Positions 44,501 through 51,586 are shown, numbered from the stretch's first letter. The stretch is DNA of 64,000 nucleotides from CAZWBR01 sp964404205 (GCA_964404205.1 CAYOJD010000003.1:1-64000), one strand, 5' to 3'. The notes: generated by a model not told the origin, from the letters alone. Translations and numbers: made by a program.

Positions 44501-44597
44501 TGGAAGTCACAACCCCGGAGATTTCCCTGGTCTGCGCAAAAACTACTTGCAATCCGATAAAGCCCAGAAATGCAAGCAACAGCGAAATTTTCTTCAT
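41511..44597 (-). CDS. SusC/RagA family TonB-dependent outer-membrane transporter (locus 2)
   Basis: 1028 residues from ATG 44597; the frame upstream to 44621 lacks a signal-like start. Signal peptide MKKISLLLAFLGFIGLQVVFAQ; N-terminal carboxypeptidase-like domain (about 24-105); VNEVVVTALGIKRASREVSYQ; plug with ALAGKVAGLQINVQ, LLRGLRSVSGNNSALIVIDG and DIESINVLKGATAAALYGS; barrel ending FNLNVEF. It is the first gene of a four-gene operon (SusC, SusD, two lipoproteins). The N-terminal DNA is almost identical to that of the locus 1 SusC, so a duplication or gene-conversion history is likely. Confidence 0.95.
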   Translation of the reverse strand: MKKISLLLAFLGFIGLQVVFAQTREISGVVTSSDDGSSIPGASVVVKGTTLGTVTDMDGAFTLKIPANAETLTVSFVGMISSDVAVTSANNYKIALKSENISVNEVVVTALGIKRASREVSYQTQKVENTELIKTAPTKAASALAGKVAGLQINVQDNGVNPTTQILLRGLRSVSGNNSALIVIDGSIASQGAFDMLNPNDIESINVLKGATAAALYGSNAANGALIVATKSGASANKLTIGINSSYTMDKVAYMPDFQSEYGTGWEGAYDPIENTNWGPRFDGQVRQVGPTFADGTFQAVPYAPVKDNLLNFYDTGSTLSNTVYLTSSNEDSKFYISLGDVRTEGIVPNDTYHRNTFRVNASKKIGKVELSATTSYATDKKNVVGGTIGSQDRPLYWFVLNTSANIPLSTYKDWSNPSSYGYADNYYNGYYQNPYWAIGTNREIDETNRLIANVNLSWDILDWLNFTTRAGVNNVWGNGKNWRAAQKYDSVLKPSMDEVSSFVEDSEFQTKTYTGDALLSGDFKFYDDFTLKAILGASIYMYDYRTSTVTANNLSIPGFYDISNGTGSLVGSVDESKKNSYGFFADLTFGYKDYVFLNLGGRNDWTSTLAKGNNSYFYPAIGLSFVATDAFPALKGDILSYAKATISNSTVYNDLDPYRINEVYTQATGFPFGATNGFYLSNTAVDANISKEKISTTELGLRLDLFHGRMNFEGSYFNTITSDLITSTTPSYASASTVFLTNIGKMQGTGLELTVGGTVLKAKDFKWDLNVNYTSNETKVKEIKEGLDEIQLSGTGQYGIFAVVGEAFPQIKANVYDRDPQGRIIVDPVSGHPLTKTGVYSLGKTTPDYIIGLTSNISYKGISVSATFDYRTGHKYYEQGSDAMEFTGRSVASVSSNRQDFVIPNSVIETAPGVYVENTNIPASGGRQSYWTDVYNEVKSNYVKDATALKLRELSVGYDLPKSLLSRTPLQRVSVSFIGRNLLTWLPEDNRFADPEFNNSNNNAIGVGGYFQSPPTRSFGFNLNVEF

Positions 44598-44796
44598 AGA
44601 CTTAATTTTAATGTTTAACAATAATAAATAAAGAATAAATAAGAACTTTTAAACAGTTGCATTTAAATTAAACATATTGCTCATAATAATTCTTTGATAA
44701 AAAGGACTCCGCCAAGCCCTATTCAAGCCAGAGGCATAGGTTTTACTACGAATTATTACCACAAAGCGCTTTTTCGTTAAAAACTGTTATACTTTG
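44598..44796 (-). promoter_or_regulatory. Long 5' leader of SusC locus 2
   Basis: About 195 bases between predicted transcription start and ATG 44597, carrying no supported gene. It contains AAAGCGCTTT, a self-complementary 10-mer, near 44762-44771. Otherwise no convincing regulatory structure. Confidence 0.4.
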
Positions 44797-44826
44797 CAAA
44801 TATATTTAAAGAATTATTTTGTGCAA
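44797..44826 (-). promoter_or_regulatory. Complete promoter of SusC/SusD locus 2 (TTG - 19 bp - TATATTTG)
   Basis: Minus strand: TTG at 44826-44824, 19 bp, TATATTTG at 44804-44797. The bases from 44827 to the end of the YjjG gene at 44993 are very AT-rich; nothing else is visible there. Confidence 0.7.
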
Positions 44827-44992
44827 CAGTTTTGTTACAGGCTAATTGTTTGATTAACGTTTAATTAATATGATTTTTATCATATTTTTTATTGATTGCC
44901 AACACAAAACAAACATCTATTGAATTAGATATCTGCCAAATAAACCAAAACAGTAGGATTGGTATGATTAAAAAAAATTGAGTTAAAATTAA

Positions 44993-45784
44993 CTATAAAA
45001 AAACAGTCGTCTGACTTAATGCCTCAATTAATAGTGTTACAGGCCTCCTTTTTGCAGCAGAAAGCAGCGTTGACATTGAAAAATCGGGGGGCAACTGCGA
45101 AAAATCTATGGTTTTATACCGATCGTCCTGTTTATTGTCAGCCGTAAGCATGGTATATTTTCTCATCGGATCGTAAAACACCTGATCCAACCCGCTTAAA
45201 CGCGCCCCAACAATATCGGCTTCCCACGAATCTCCAATCATCAGGGTACTCCTTTTGGGAGCATTCATCGATTTTAAAGCATGTTCGAAAATAAGCTTAT
45301 TCGGTTTTTGCGCCCCTATCTCTTCCGAAACAAAAACCTTGTCGAAATAACCCGACAACCCCGACTGCTCCATTTTATCGTACTGTACCTCCCTAAACCC
45401 ATTGGTGATAATGGCCATGCGATAACGGCCAGCCAGATAATCGAGAAGCTCACGTGCCCCCTCAACCAGCCTGGTCTGTGCCGGCATCCCGGACAGATAG
45501 GCTTCGTTTATCTCCGCACCCCTGCCCGGAACAGGGTAGCCATACTTTTCGAACGACTCCTCGAAACGCTGAACCGTCAGCTTTGGCTTGGCAATGGCCC
45601 CTTCGCGGTACAAATCCCACAAATGGTCGTTCACCCGATGATAGATAGTGTAAAACTGATCATAATCGGCAATCTTCCCGAGTAAACCCAACTCCCCGAG
45701 GGCATGTCGCAAAGCATCGTACGAGTTGCTGTTAAAATCCCACAAAGTGTTATCGAGATCGAAAAAGAGATGGGTGTAGCGCAT
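44993..45784 (-). CDS. yjjG: YjjG family noncanonical pyrimidine nucleotidase (HAD superfamily)
   Basis: 263 residues. HAD motif I (FFDLDNTLWDFNSNS) starts the protein, motif II is IITNGFREVQ, motif III K is in GAQKPNKLIFEHAL, and motif IV is MIGDSWEADIVGA. The long alpha-helical cap and the GFREVQYDKMEQSGL segment match YjjG, which removes phosphate from damaged or noncanonical pyrimidine nucleotides. The C-terminus beyond the HAD core is about 30 residues longer than usual. The first 29 bases of the gene lie within a 55-base stretch repeated after the assembly gap. Confidence 0.9.
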   Translation of the reverse strand: MRYTHLFFDLDNTLWDFNSNSYDALRHALGELGLLGKIADYDQFYTIYHRVNDHLWDLYREGAIAKPKLTVQRFEESFEKYGYPVPGRGAEINEAYLSGMPAQTRLVEGARELLDYLAGRYRMAIITNGFREVQYDKMEQSGLSGYFDKVFVSEEIGAQKPNKLIFEHALKSMNAPKRSTLMIGDSWEADIVGARLSGLDQVFYDPMRKYTMLTADNKQDDRYKTIDFSQLPPDFSMSTLLSAAKRRPVTLLIEALSQTTVFL

Positions 45785-45810
45785 GGAGTGAGGAATTATG
45801 AATTATGAAT

Positions 45811-45910
45811 NNNNNNNNNNNNNNNNNNNNNNNNNNNNNNNNNNNNNNNNNNNNNNNNNNNNNNNNNNNNNNNNNNNNNNNNNNNNNNNNNNNNNNNNNN
45901 NNNNNNNNNN
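45811..45910. other. 100-N scaffold gap flanked by identical 55-base ends
   Basis: Exactly 100 N bases, a conventional placeholder for an unknown gap. The 55 bases before it (45756-45810) and after it (45911-45965) are identical, and both end in the short direct repeat AATTATGAATTATGAAT. This suggests two contig ends that overlap by one assembly word, so the true gap may be zero or may hold more repeat. The remaining bases to the rsmI stop codon (46097) show no gene. Confidence 0.9.
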
Positions 45911-46096
45911 AGATCGAAAAAGAGATGGGTGTAGCGCATGGAGTGAGGAATTATGAATTATGAATGTGGAATATGAAACGGGGTATGATGAGCGGGCAAC
46001 GATTGGAGGCGTATTCAACTCGCCCTCTCCACACCAACTGCCTGCATTCGACGATGGTCGAATAATGAAAATCTCCGTCGGGAATTGAAACAGAAC

Positions 46097-46798
46097 TTAC
46101 GCCTCATCCTCCTCTTCTTTATGCTGCGGGGCCCCCTGAACAACCATGACAATCTCACCCTTGACCGCTTTCGACCTAAAATGGGCCACCACTTCGGCTA
46201 CCGTTCCACGAAAAGTCTCTTCGTAGAGTTTACTAATCTCGCGCGAAACGGAAACCATTCTCGACTCGCCGAAAAACTGGCCAAACTGCTCGAGCGTCTT
46301 TATCAACCGGAAAGGCGATTCATAAAATATCATTGTCCGTTTTTCGGCCGCCAGTTCGGTCAACCGCTTCTGGCGCCCCTTTTTCTGCGGCAGAAAACCT
46401 TCGAAACAAAACTTATCGCTTGGAAAACCTGAATTGACCAGGGCTGGTACAAAAGCTGTTGCCCCGGGCAGGCACTCCACGGCAATCCCCCTTTCGATGC
46501 AGGTGCGCGTAAGCAGATAACCCGGATCGGAGATCGATGGCGTACCGGCATCCGAAATCAAGGCAATGGTATCGCCGGCTAAAATCTGTTCGGCAATATG
46601 GGACACTGTTTTATGCTCGTTGAACTTATGGTGCGAAACCAGTCGGGTATTGATTTCGAAATGGCGAAACAAATTGGACGAGGTACGTGTATCTTCGGCC
46701 AACACCAGGTTTACTTCGCGCAATACCTTCAGCGCCCTGAGGGTGATATCCTCCAGATTCCCTATCGGAGTGGGTACGATATATAGTTTTCCTTCCAT
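46097..46798 (-). CDS. rsmI: 16S rRNA (cytidine-1402 2'-O)-methyltransferase
   Basis: 233 residues. SAM-dependent tetrapyrrole-methylase fold: LYIVPTPIGNLEDITLRAL, VLAEDTRTSSNLFRHF, ISDAGTPSISDPGYLL, LPGATAFVPALVNSGFPSD, GFLPQKKGRQKRL, IFYESPFRLIKTL and SREISKLYEE are diagnostic of RsmI. It 2'-O-methylates C1402 of 16S rRNA at the decoding site. It starts exactly where the upstream hypothetical gene ends (stop 46799-46801), so the two are translationally coupled. The family call is firm and the length is slightly short of E. coli RsmI. Confidence 0.96.
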   Translation of the reverse strand: MEGKLYIVPTPIGNLEDITLRALKVLREVNLVLAEDTRTSSNLFRHFEINTRLVSHHKFNEHKTVSHIAEQILAGDTIALISDAGTPSISDPGYLLTRTCIERGIAVECLPGATAFVPALVNSGFPSDKFCFEGFLPQKKGRQKRLTELAAEKRTMIFYESPFRLIKTLEQFGQFFGESRMVSVSREISKLYEETFRGTVAEVVAHFRSKAVKGEIVMVVQGAPQHKEEEDEA

Positions 46799-47575
46799 TT
46801 ATGATTGATATCTGCGTTTGACCAGTTGCAGGAACTTTTCGGCACTGTCGCTTTTGCTCCATTTAAAGTTGGCTTTCAGATAGCTGACCGCCTCGTTCAA
46901 CGTTGCCAGTTGGTCGAGTTCGTCGATAACCCGGTTAAAATTGTCGCTGTCGCCGCCAAACAGTTCACGGATAAATAGAAAGCGGTCGTTGATGCCTACC
47001 CCTTCGCGAAGGCTTTTCAACGGTTTTCCCTCGAAAAGATGATCGTGCTTATCGGCAACCAGCAGGTCGTTCACCGATTTGTGCGCCTCTATGGTCTCGC
47101 CCAGCGCTTTGGTCTGACTGGTATCGGGTGTTCGCTCCTTTGCCGGTGCAGGATTCACCACTTTGGCCTCCTTTACGCGAAGCGGCTCTTTTGCTTCAAC
47201 CTTTACCGAAGGCTTTTCAACCGGTTGGGTCACCGGGGCAACTGCGTCGGTGAGGGGTTGCTCGCTCTTTGCTTCCGCAGGTTGGGCCACCGGGAGCTCT
47301 TCCAAATCGAAGAGTTCCTCTTTTTTGACCGGCTTGGCTACCAGTTTCTCTGCCTGCTTCGGCACTTCCATCCGAACCGCCGGAGTCATCTCCACAGGAT
47401 TGTACTTTACAGTAGTCGCCAGCATCTCCAGTTCTGCCACCAGGTTTCTGGCCCTCGACAGGGCAAAACCAACCTCTTCGGTCGTTATTTCGGCAGCCGG
47501 GCTTAACGATGTTATCATCTCCTCCAGCAAACCGATATCTTCCCTGATGGCTTTCAGCAATAATTTCTGTTCCAT
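46799..47575 (-). CDS. Conserved hypothetical protein with Pro/Lys-rich linker
   Basis: 258 residues. The N-terminus is helical (KAIREDIGLLEEMITSLS ... VGFALSRARNLVAELEMLA). The middle (about 65-165) is a low-complexity Val/Lys/Glu/Pro linker with KPVKK and KVEAKEPLRVKEAK motifs. The C-terminal 85 residues look folded (HDHLFEGKPLKSLREGVGINDRFLFIRELFGGDSDNFNRVIDEL). I see no signal peptide or membrane helix, so it is probably cytosolic. It is coupled to rsmI and divergent from tdk, with a -7 element at 47619-47626. Function unknown. Confidence 0.75.
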   Translation of the reverse strand: MEQKLLLKAIREDIGLLEEMITSLSPAAEITTEEVGFALSRARNLVAELEMLATTVKYNPVEMTPAVRMEVPKQAEKLVAKPVKKEELFDLEELPVAQPAEAKSEQPLTDAVAPVTQPVEKPSVKVEAKEPLRVKEAKVVNPAPAKERTPDTSQTKALGETIEAHKSVNDLLVADKHDHLFEGKPLKSLREGVGINDRFLFIRELFGGDSDNFNRVIDELDQLATLNEAVSYLKANFKWSKSDSAEKFLQLVKRRYQS

Positions 47576-47618
47576 AATCCCAAAAAAAATTGAGTCTGTT
47601 CAATACCCGATAAAGGTA

Positions 47619-47626
47619 CAAATTTA
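47619..47626 (-). promoter_or_regulatory. -7 promoter element TAAATTTG of hypothetical-rsmI operon
   Basis: TAAATTTG on the minus strand; predicted start near 47614, about 39 bases before ATG 47575. Confidence 0.45.
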
Positions 47627-47800
47627 TCGTTTCGACCAACCGAACAGCCATAAAAGTAACATGTCGCCACCCAAAAGCAAATCCACTGCCGTTCGGCTTA
47701 CCCCCCAAAGGCCATCTTGTATCCTCTCCCTATACCCTCGCTATCATCGCCCTATTAAATTATTTTCCATATATTTTAAATATATCATCTCTATATAAAA

Positions 47801-47833
47801 GTACAGAAGATGTACAGAAGATGTACAGATGAT
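47801..47833. repeat. Three-unit 11-bp tandem repeat GTACAGA(A/T)GAT
   Basis: GTACAGAAGAT at 47801-47811 and 47812-47822, then GTACAGATGAT at 47823-47833. The related array at 3745-3777 has the same period and the same GTACAGA core. Most of the block lies in the loop of a perfect 10-bp inverted repeat (47781-47790 / 47827-47836). Confidence 0.75.
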
Positions 47834-48006
47834 ATAGCGAAACCAACGAGGAGATAGCTATGGGCCAGCCAACTACCAGCAGGCAGCGACCAACGGGCCC
47901 TATCCACGGTAGCGGCATCGCAGCAAGCCGGGGTACCCCTTTTATTATTTGTACCAATTGTCGATAAACTCTCAAGCCCGAATCGAACATCGGGAGCAAA
48001 AAGCAT

Positions 48007-48014
48007 TATTTTTG
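48007..48014 (+). promoter_or_regulatory. -7 promoter element TATTTTTG immediately before tdk
   Basis: TATTTTTG ends only 4 bases before the tdk ATG at 48019, so a transcript from it would begin at or next to the start codon. A leaderless mRNA is one reading; the other is that the match is fortuitous. Confidence 0.35.
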
Positions 48015-48018
48015 TTCT

Positions 48019-48594
48019 ATGTTTATCGAAACCAATTTAAACAGCGGACGGAAAAGGGGCTGTATCGAAGTGATTGCAGGCTCGATGTTCTCGGGAAAAA
48101 CCGAAGAACTGATACGTCGTTTGCGCAGGGCCGAAATTGCCCGCCAGCGGGTCGAGATTTTTAAACCTTCGGTCGATGTACGTTATTCGGTAACCGTAGT
48201 GGTTTCGCATAACGAGACCACTATCCGCTCTACTGCTGTCGAAAACTCATCTACGATTCTGTTGCTGGCCGGCAATGTGGATGTTGTCGGGATTGACGAG
48301 GCCCAGTTTTTCGATCAGGGGCTGATTGAAGTCTGCAACAAGCTGGCCGACATGGGTGTGCGTGTCATTGCTGCCGGCCTCGATATGGATTTTCGCGGGG
48401 TGCCGTTTGGCCCGATGCCAGGCTTGATGGCTTGTGCCGAATATGTCACCAAGGTGCATGCCGTATGTATGCGCTGCGGCCATCTGGCGCAGTACAGCCA
48501 CCGTTTATCGGAAGCAGAGAAACTGGTATTGCTTGGCGAGAAAGAGAGTTACGAGCCACTCTGCCGCGAATGTTACCAAACCACCCGGAGATAG
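48019..48594 (+). CDS. tdk: Thymidine kinase
   Basis: 191 residues. Type II TK: Walker A GSMFSGKTEELIRRLRRA, Walker B-like VVGIDEAQFFD, GLDMDFRGVPFGPMPGLM, lasso/lid Y-containing segment, and zinc cysteines (CMRCG and CRECY). It phosphorylates thymidine in nucleotide salvage. The start at 48019 gives the usual short N-terminal extension (MFIETNLNSGRKRGCIEVI). It overlaps no gene; murF-alr starts 3 bases after its stop codon. Confidence 0.97.
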   Translation: MFIETNLNSGRKRGCIEVIAGSMFSGKTEELIRRLRRAEIARQRVEIFKPSVDVRYSVTVVVSHNETTIRSTAVENSSTILLLAGNVDVVGIDEAQFFDQGLIEVCNKLADMGVRVIAAGLDMDFRGVPFGPMPGLMACAEYVTKVHAVCMRCGHLAQYSHRLSEAEKLVLLGEKESYEPLCRECYQTTRR

Positions 48595-48596
48595 AA

Positions 48597-51086
48597 ATGG
48601 CCACATACCCTGTCAACGATATCGCAACCATTCTGTCCGGCCGGCTTTTCCCGTCGGGTGAAGGTGGACTACAGGCTATTCGTTTTTTATCGTTCGACAG
48701 CCGTACCATCCTTTCGGGGAACGAAACCCTCTTCTTTGCCCTGAAAAGCGACCGCAACGATGGTCACCGTTTCATTGGCGATGCGTGGGAAAAGGGAGTA
48801 CGCACGTTTGTGGTAGAGCAACTTCCCGACAACCTCCTTCCATTCGTTGGGGCATCGTTTATCAAGGTCGAAAACAGCCTGAAGGCATTGCAGGCTCTGG
48901 CCGCTTACCATCGCCGGCAGTTCAGCTATCCGGTGGCAGCCATCACCGGCAGCAACGGCAAAACGATAGTCAAAGAGTGGCTGGCCGAACTGCTCTCGCC
49001 GCAACTAACCATTGTGCGCAGTCCGCGGAGTTATAACTCACAGATAGGCAACCCGCTGTCGGTATGGCTGATGAACAGCCATTCGGATTTGGCACTGTTC
49101 GAGGCGGGGATATCGAAACCCGGCGAGATGGCCACGCTTAACGATATCTTAGCCCCCGACCATGTGGTGTTTACCCATATCGGGAATGCCCATCTCGAGA
49201 ATTTCAGTTCGGCCAAAGCATTGGTCGGCGAAAAGGTGAAGCTGGCTACCGGATGTCGGCTGATTTGCTATTGCAGCGATTTCGTCCTGCTCGCCCAGGC
49301 TATCGAAAAGATGGCTTTTCAGCCCCCACCAAGGCTTTTTCGCTGGTCGGTGAGCGACAGCAATGCCGATCTCTATATTCTATCCAAAATAAAAGGGGTT
49401 GATGGTACCACCATCAACGCCATCTATCAAAAAAAGGAAGTGCAAATTGCGGTTCCTTTTACCGACGAAGCCCATATCGAAAATGCAATCCATTGCTGGG
49501 CCTATCTGTTGGCTACCGGAAATAAAACAGCCGATTATGCCGGTGCATTTGCCCGGTTGTCCACCATTGCGATGCGGATGGAGATCAAGAAAGGGATTAA
49601 CGGCTGCGCCATTATCGACGACAGTTACAACTCCGATACCGTATCGATTGTCAATGCACTCGATTTTCTGCGGCAGCAGAGCGATTCGGGCAAGCAGCAA
49701 AGCTGTGTCATCATCTCCGATATCCTGCAAACAGGACGGAACCCTGAAGCACTCTATGCCGAGGTGGCCGAATATATGGCTCTGCGAAGTATCGGCAAAG
49801 TGATTGGCGTGGGCGAACAGATATCGAAATATGGCCACCTGTTTACCGCAGCCACTACCCGTTTCTACCCTACCACCGAAGAGTTTTTGCTCCACTTTAA
49901 GGAGTTCGACTACCACAATGAAGTGATTCTGCTGAAAGGGGCACGCGCTTTCCGGTTCGACCGGATATCGGGACTGTTGCAACAAAAAGCCCACCAAACG
50001 GTGATGGAGATCGATTTAGGAGCCATGGTGCACAACCTAAACCTCTACCGCCGGAAGCTGAAGCCCGAAACGAAGGTGATGGTCATGGTAAAGGCCTTTT
50101 CGTACGGCACCGGTTCGGTTGAAGTGGCACGAATACTGCAGTTTGTGCGGGCCGACTACCTGGCCGTGGCCATTGCCGATGAGGGGGTAGAGCTGCGAAA
50201 CAATGGCATTGAACTGCCCATTATTGTGATGAACCCCGAAGAACACAGTTTCGATACCATGATCGAGAACCGGCTCGAGCCCAATATCTACCGTTTCGAA
50301 CTGCTCCAACGGTTCGAAGAGGCACTGCGTCGCAACGCGGTGAGCAACTTTCCCATCCACATCAAGATCGATACCGGAATGAAACGGCTCGGGTTCGACA
50401 CCCTGCACGATATCGAAAAGGTGGCCAGCTTTATTGCCCAACGGCAAACCATATATGTTAAATCGGTTTTTACCCATCTGGCGGTGAGCGACGACGAGCA
50501 GAACGATACCTTTACCCGCAAGCAGTTTGCCGATTTCGAACGTTTCAGTCAGGCTATTGTTCGACGTTTCGACCATCCCATCCTCCGCCATATCCTTAAC
50601 TCGTCGGGTATCGAACGGTTTCCCGAGATGCAACTCGATATGGTACGGCTGGGCATTGGCCTCTATGGTGTCAGCCCTACGATACAAAACGAACTGCGCC
50701 ATGTGGCCACGCTGAAAACCACCATATCGCAAATCCGCAGGGTCGAGGCTGGCGATACCGTTGGGTATGGAAGAAGAGGCAAAATAAAACACCCTGCCCG
50801 CATTGCCGTACTGCCGATTGGATATGCCGACGGCTTCAGCCGAAGGCTCAGCAACGGGGTGGGCAAGGTGGTAATTAACGGCCAACAGGCCCGAATCGTG
50901 GGTACCATCTGCATGGATATGTGTATGGTCGATGTAACCGGCATCGAAGCCAAAGAGGGCGACAGGGTGGTGATTTTTGGCGAAGAACAACCGGTAAGCC
51001 AGGTAGCCGAATGGCTGGGGACCATTGCCTACGAAGTGCTGACCACCGTGGGACAGCGGGTCAAACGTATCTATTTTACCGAATAA
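48597..51086 (+). CDS. murF-alr: Fused MurF / alanine racemase bifunctional protein
   Basis: 830 codons including stop from ATG 48597. An upstream in-frame ATG or GTG would lie inside tdk, so 48597 is preferred; it lies just after the tdk stop codon. N-terminal part (about 1-465) is MurF: VAAITGSNGKTIVKEWLAELL (ATP loop), RSYNSQIGNPLSVWLMN, LFEAGISKPGEMATL and IIDDSYNSDTVSIVNAL. The C-terminal half (about 470-829) is PLP-dependent alanine racemase: VMVKAFSYGTGSVEVA (PLP lysine), KIDTGMKRLGFD, and AGDTVGYGRRGK with catalytic Tyr. It makes D-alanine and adds D-Ala-D-Ala to the UDP-MurNAc tripeptide. This fusion is common in Bacteroidota. Confidence 0.96.
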   Translation: MATYPVNDIATILSGRLFPSGEGGLQAIRFLSFDSRTILSGNETLFFALKSDRNDGHRFIGDAWEKGVRTFVVEQLPDNLLPFVGASFIKVENSLKALQALAAYHRRQFSYPVAAITGSNGKTIVKEWLAELLSPQLTIVRSPRSYNSQIGNPLSVWLMNSHSDLALFEAGISKPGEMATLNDILAPDHVVFTHIGNAHLENFSSAKALVGEKVKLATGCRLICYCSDFVLLAQAIEKMAFQPPPRLFRWSVSDSNADLYILSKIKGVDGTTINAIYQKKEVQIAVPFTDEAHIENAIHCWAYLLATGNKTADYAGAFARLSTIAMRMEIKKGINGCAIIDDSYNSDTVSIVNALDFLRQQSDSGKQQSCVIISDILQTGRNPEALYAEVAEYMALRSIGKVIGVGEQISKYGHLFTAATTRFYPTTEEFLLHFKEFDYHNEVILLKGARAFRFDRISGLLQQKAHQTVMEIDLGAMVHNLNLYRRKLKPETKVMVMVKAFSYGTGSVEVARILQFVRADYLAVAIADEGVELRNNGIELPIIVMNPEEHSFDTMIENRLEPNIYRFELLQRFEEALRRNAVSNFPIHIKIDTGMKRLGFDTLHDIEKVASFIAQRQTIYVKSVFTHLAVSDDEQNDTFTRKQFADFERFSQAIVRRFDHPILRHILNSSGIERFPEMQLDMVRLGIGLYGVSPTIQNELRHVATLKTTISQIRRVEAGDTVGYGRRGKIKHPARIAVLPIGYADGFSRRLSNGVGKVVINGQQARIVGTICMDMCMVDVTGIEAKEGDRVVIFGEEQPVSQVAEWLGTIAYEVLTTVGQRVKRIYFTE

Positions 51087-51100
51087 CCCATTCGTGTTAT

Positions 51101-51251
51101 ACTCCCTCGGAGTTTTTGCACCAGCAGTTTGTGGTATTGAATCACACTTGTATTTGGGCAGATTGGTACTCCTTCGGAGTCCAACATAAATAACCGTGGG
51201 TGGCTGCCCACGGAGAATAACACTTAAAAAACAACAGCCCCAAAGGGGCTG
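51101..51251. repeat. Cluster of four short palindromes (intergenic repeat block)
   Basis: Four perfect inverted repeats lie in 151 bases: ACTCCCTCGGAGT (51101-51113), ACTCCTTCGGAGT (51168-51180), CCGTGGG...CCCACGG (51194-51213) and CAGCCCCAAAGGGGCTG (51235-51251). The first two are near copies. This is the look of a dispersed REP-like intergenic element. Bases 51087-51341 hold no gene. One hairpin may terminate murF-alr, but none has a long T run. Confidence 0.7.
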
Positions 51252-51341
51252 AACATTAGGAATCAAAAAAGATAATCACTTAAAAAGGGGCACAAACCTG
51301 ACGAGCTCAGGATATTCCATCCCTGTCGTCGCACTTCAGCC

Positions 51342-51566
51342 TTACTTGACCGGGTGCATTCCTTTGTAGCGATCAGGATTGTAACGCATCTGCTCCATGC
51401 GGTCGTGCGTTTTCACACAGGTAATCCCCTTGGCTTTCATGTGCGGACTGCGGCTGATATGGGTTTCAGGAAATTTCCCGTTTTTCAGCACCAATATTTT
51501 CAGCGCCAGTCCGGCAATGGCCAACCCAACCAATACCACTGCCAACAATATCACTTTTAGTACCAT
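51342..51566 (-). CDS. Small single-pass membrane protein of unknown function
   Basis: 74 residues. One N-terminal hydrophobic helix (LKVILLAVVLVGLAIAGLALKILVLKN) and a basic C-terminal half (FPETHISRSPHMKAKGITCVKTHDRMEQMRYNPDRYKG). A -7 element at 51587-51594 lies about 20 bases before the ATG, supporting a real gene. No recognised family; probably inner membrane. Confidence 0.65.
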   Translation of the reverse strand: MVLKVILLAVVLVGLAIAGLALKILVLKNGKFPETHISRSPHMKAKGITCVKTHDRMEQMRYNPDRYKGMHPVK

Positions 51567-51586
51567 TTCGAATGCTTTAATCGTTG

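Larger units (their letters stand above)
47576..48018. other. Intergenic region with GTACAGA tandem array
   Basis: 443 bases between divergent genes. It holds a promoter for the minus-strand operon (47619-47626), a perfect 10-bp inverted repeat (TATATCATCT 47781-47790 and AGATGATATA 47827-47836) enclosing most of a three-unit 11-bp array, and a -7 element next to the tdk start. Bases 47840-47940 are GC-richer and show no gene or RNA I can support. Confidence 0.5.

Noticed and set aside
45911..45942. A second copy of the YjjG gene start after the gap
   Set aside because: It is part of the identical 55-base contig-end overlap and is not followed by YjjG coding sequence; most likely not a real duplication.
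45803..46018. Open frame reading through the N gap
   Set aside because: Half of it is unknown bases; it also covers the duplicated contig end, so it is an assembly artefact.
46084..46091. ATTGAAAC, the 3' end seen in many CRISPR repeats, preceded by TCCGTCGGGA
   Set aside because: Only one copy; no second repeat, spacer periodicity or cas gene in the window.
50037..51266. 409-codon minus-strand frame across the alanine racemase part of murF-alr
   Set aside because: Antisense to an intact conserved enzyme; composition is that of a reverse-strand shadow and it runs into the palindrome block.
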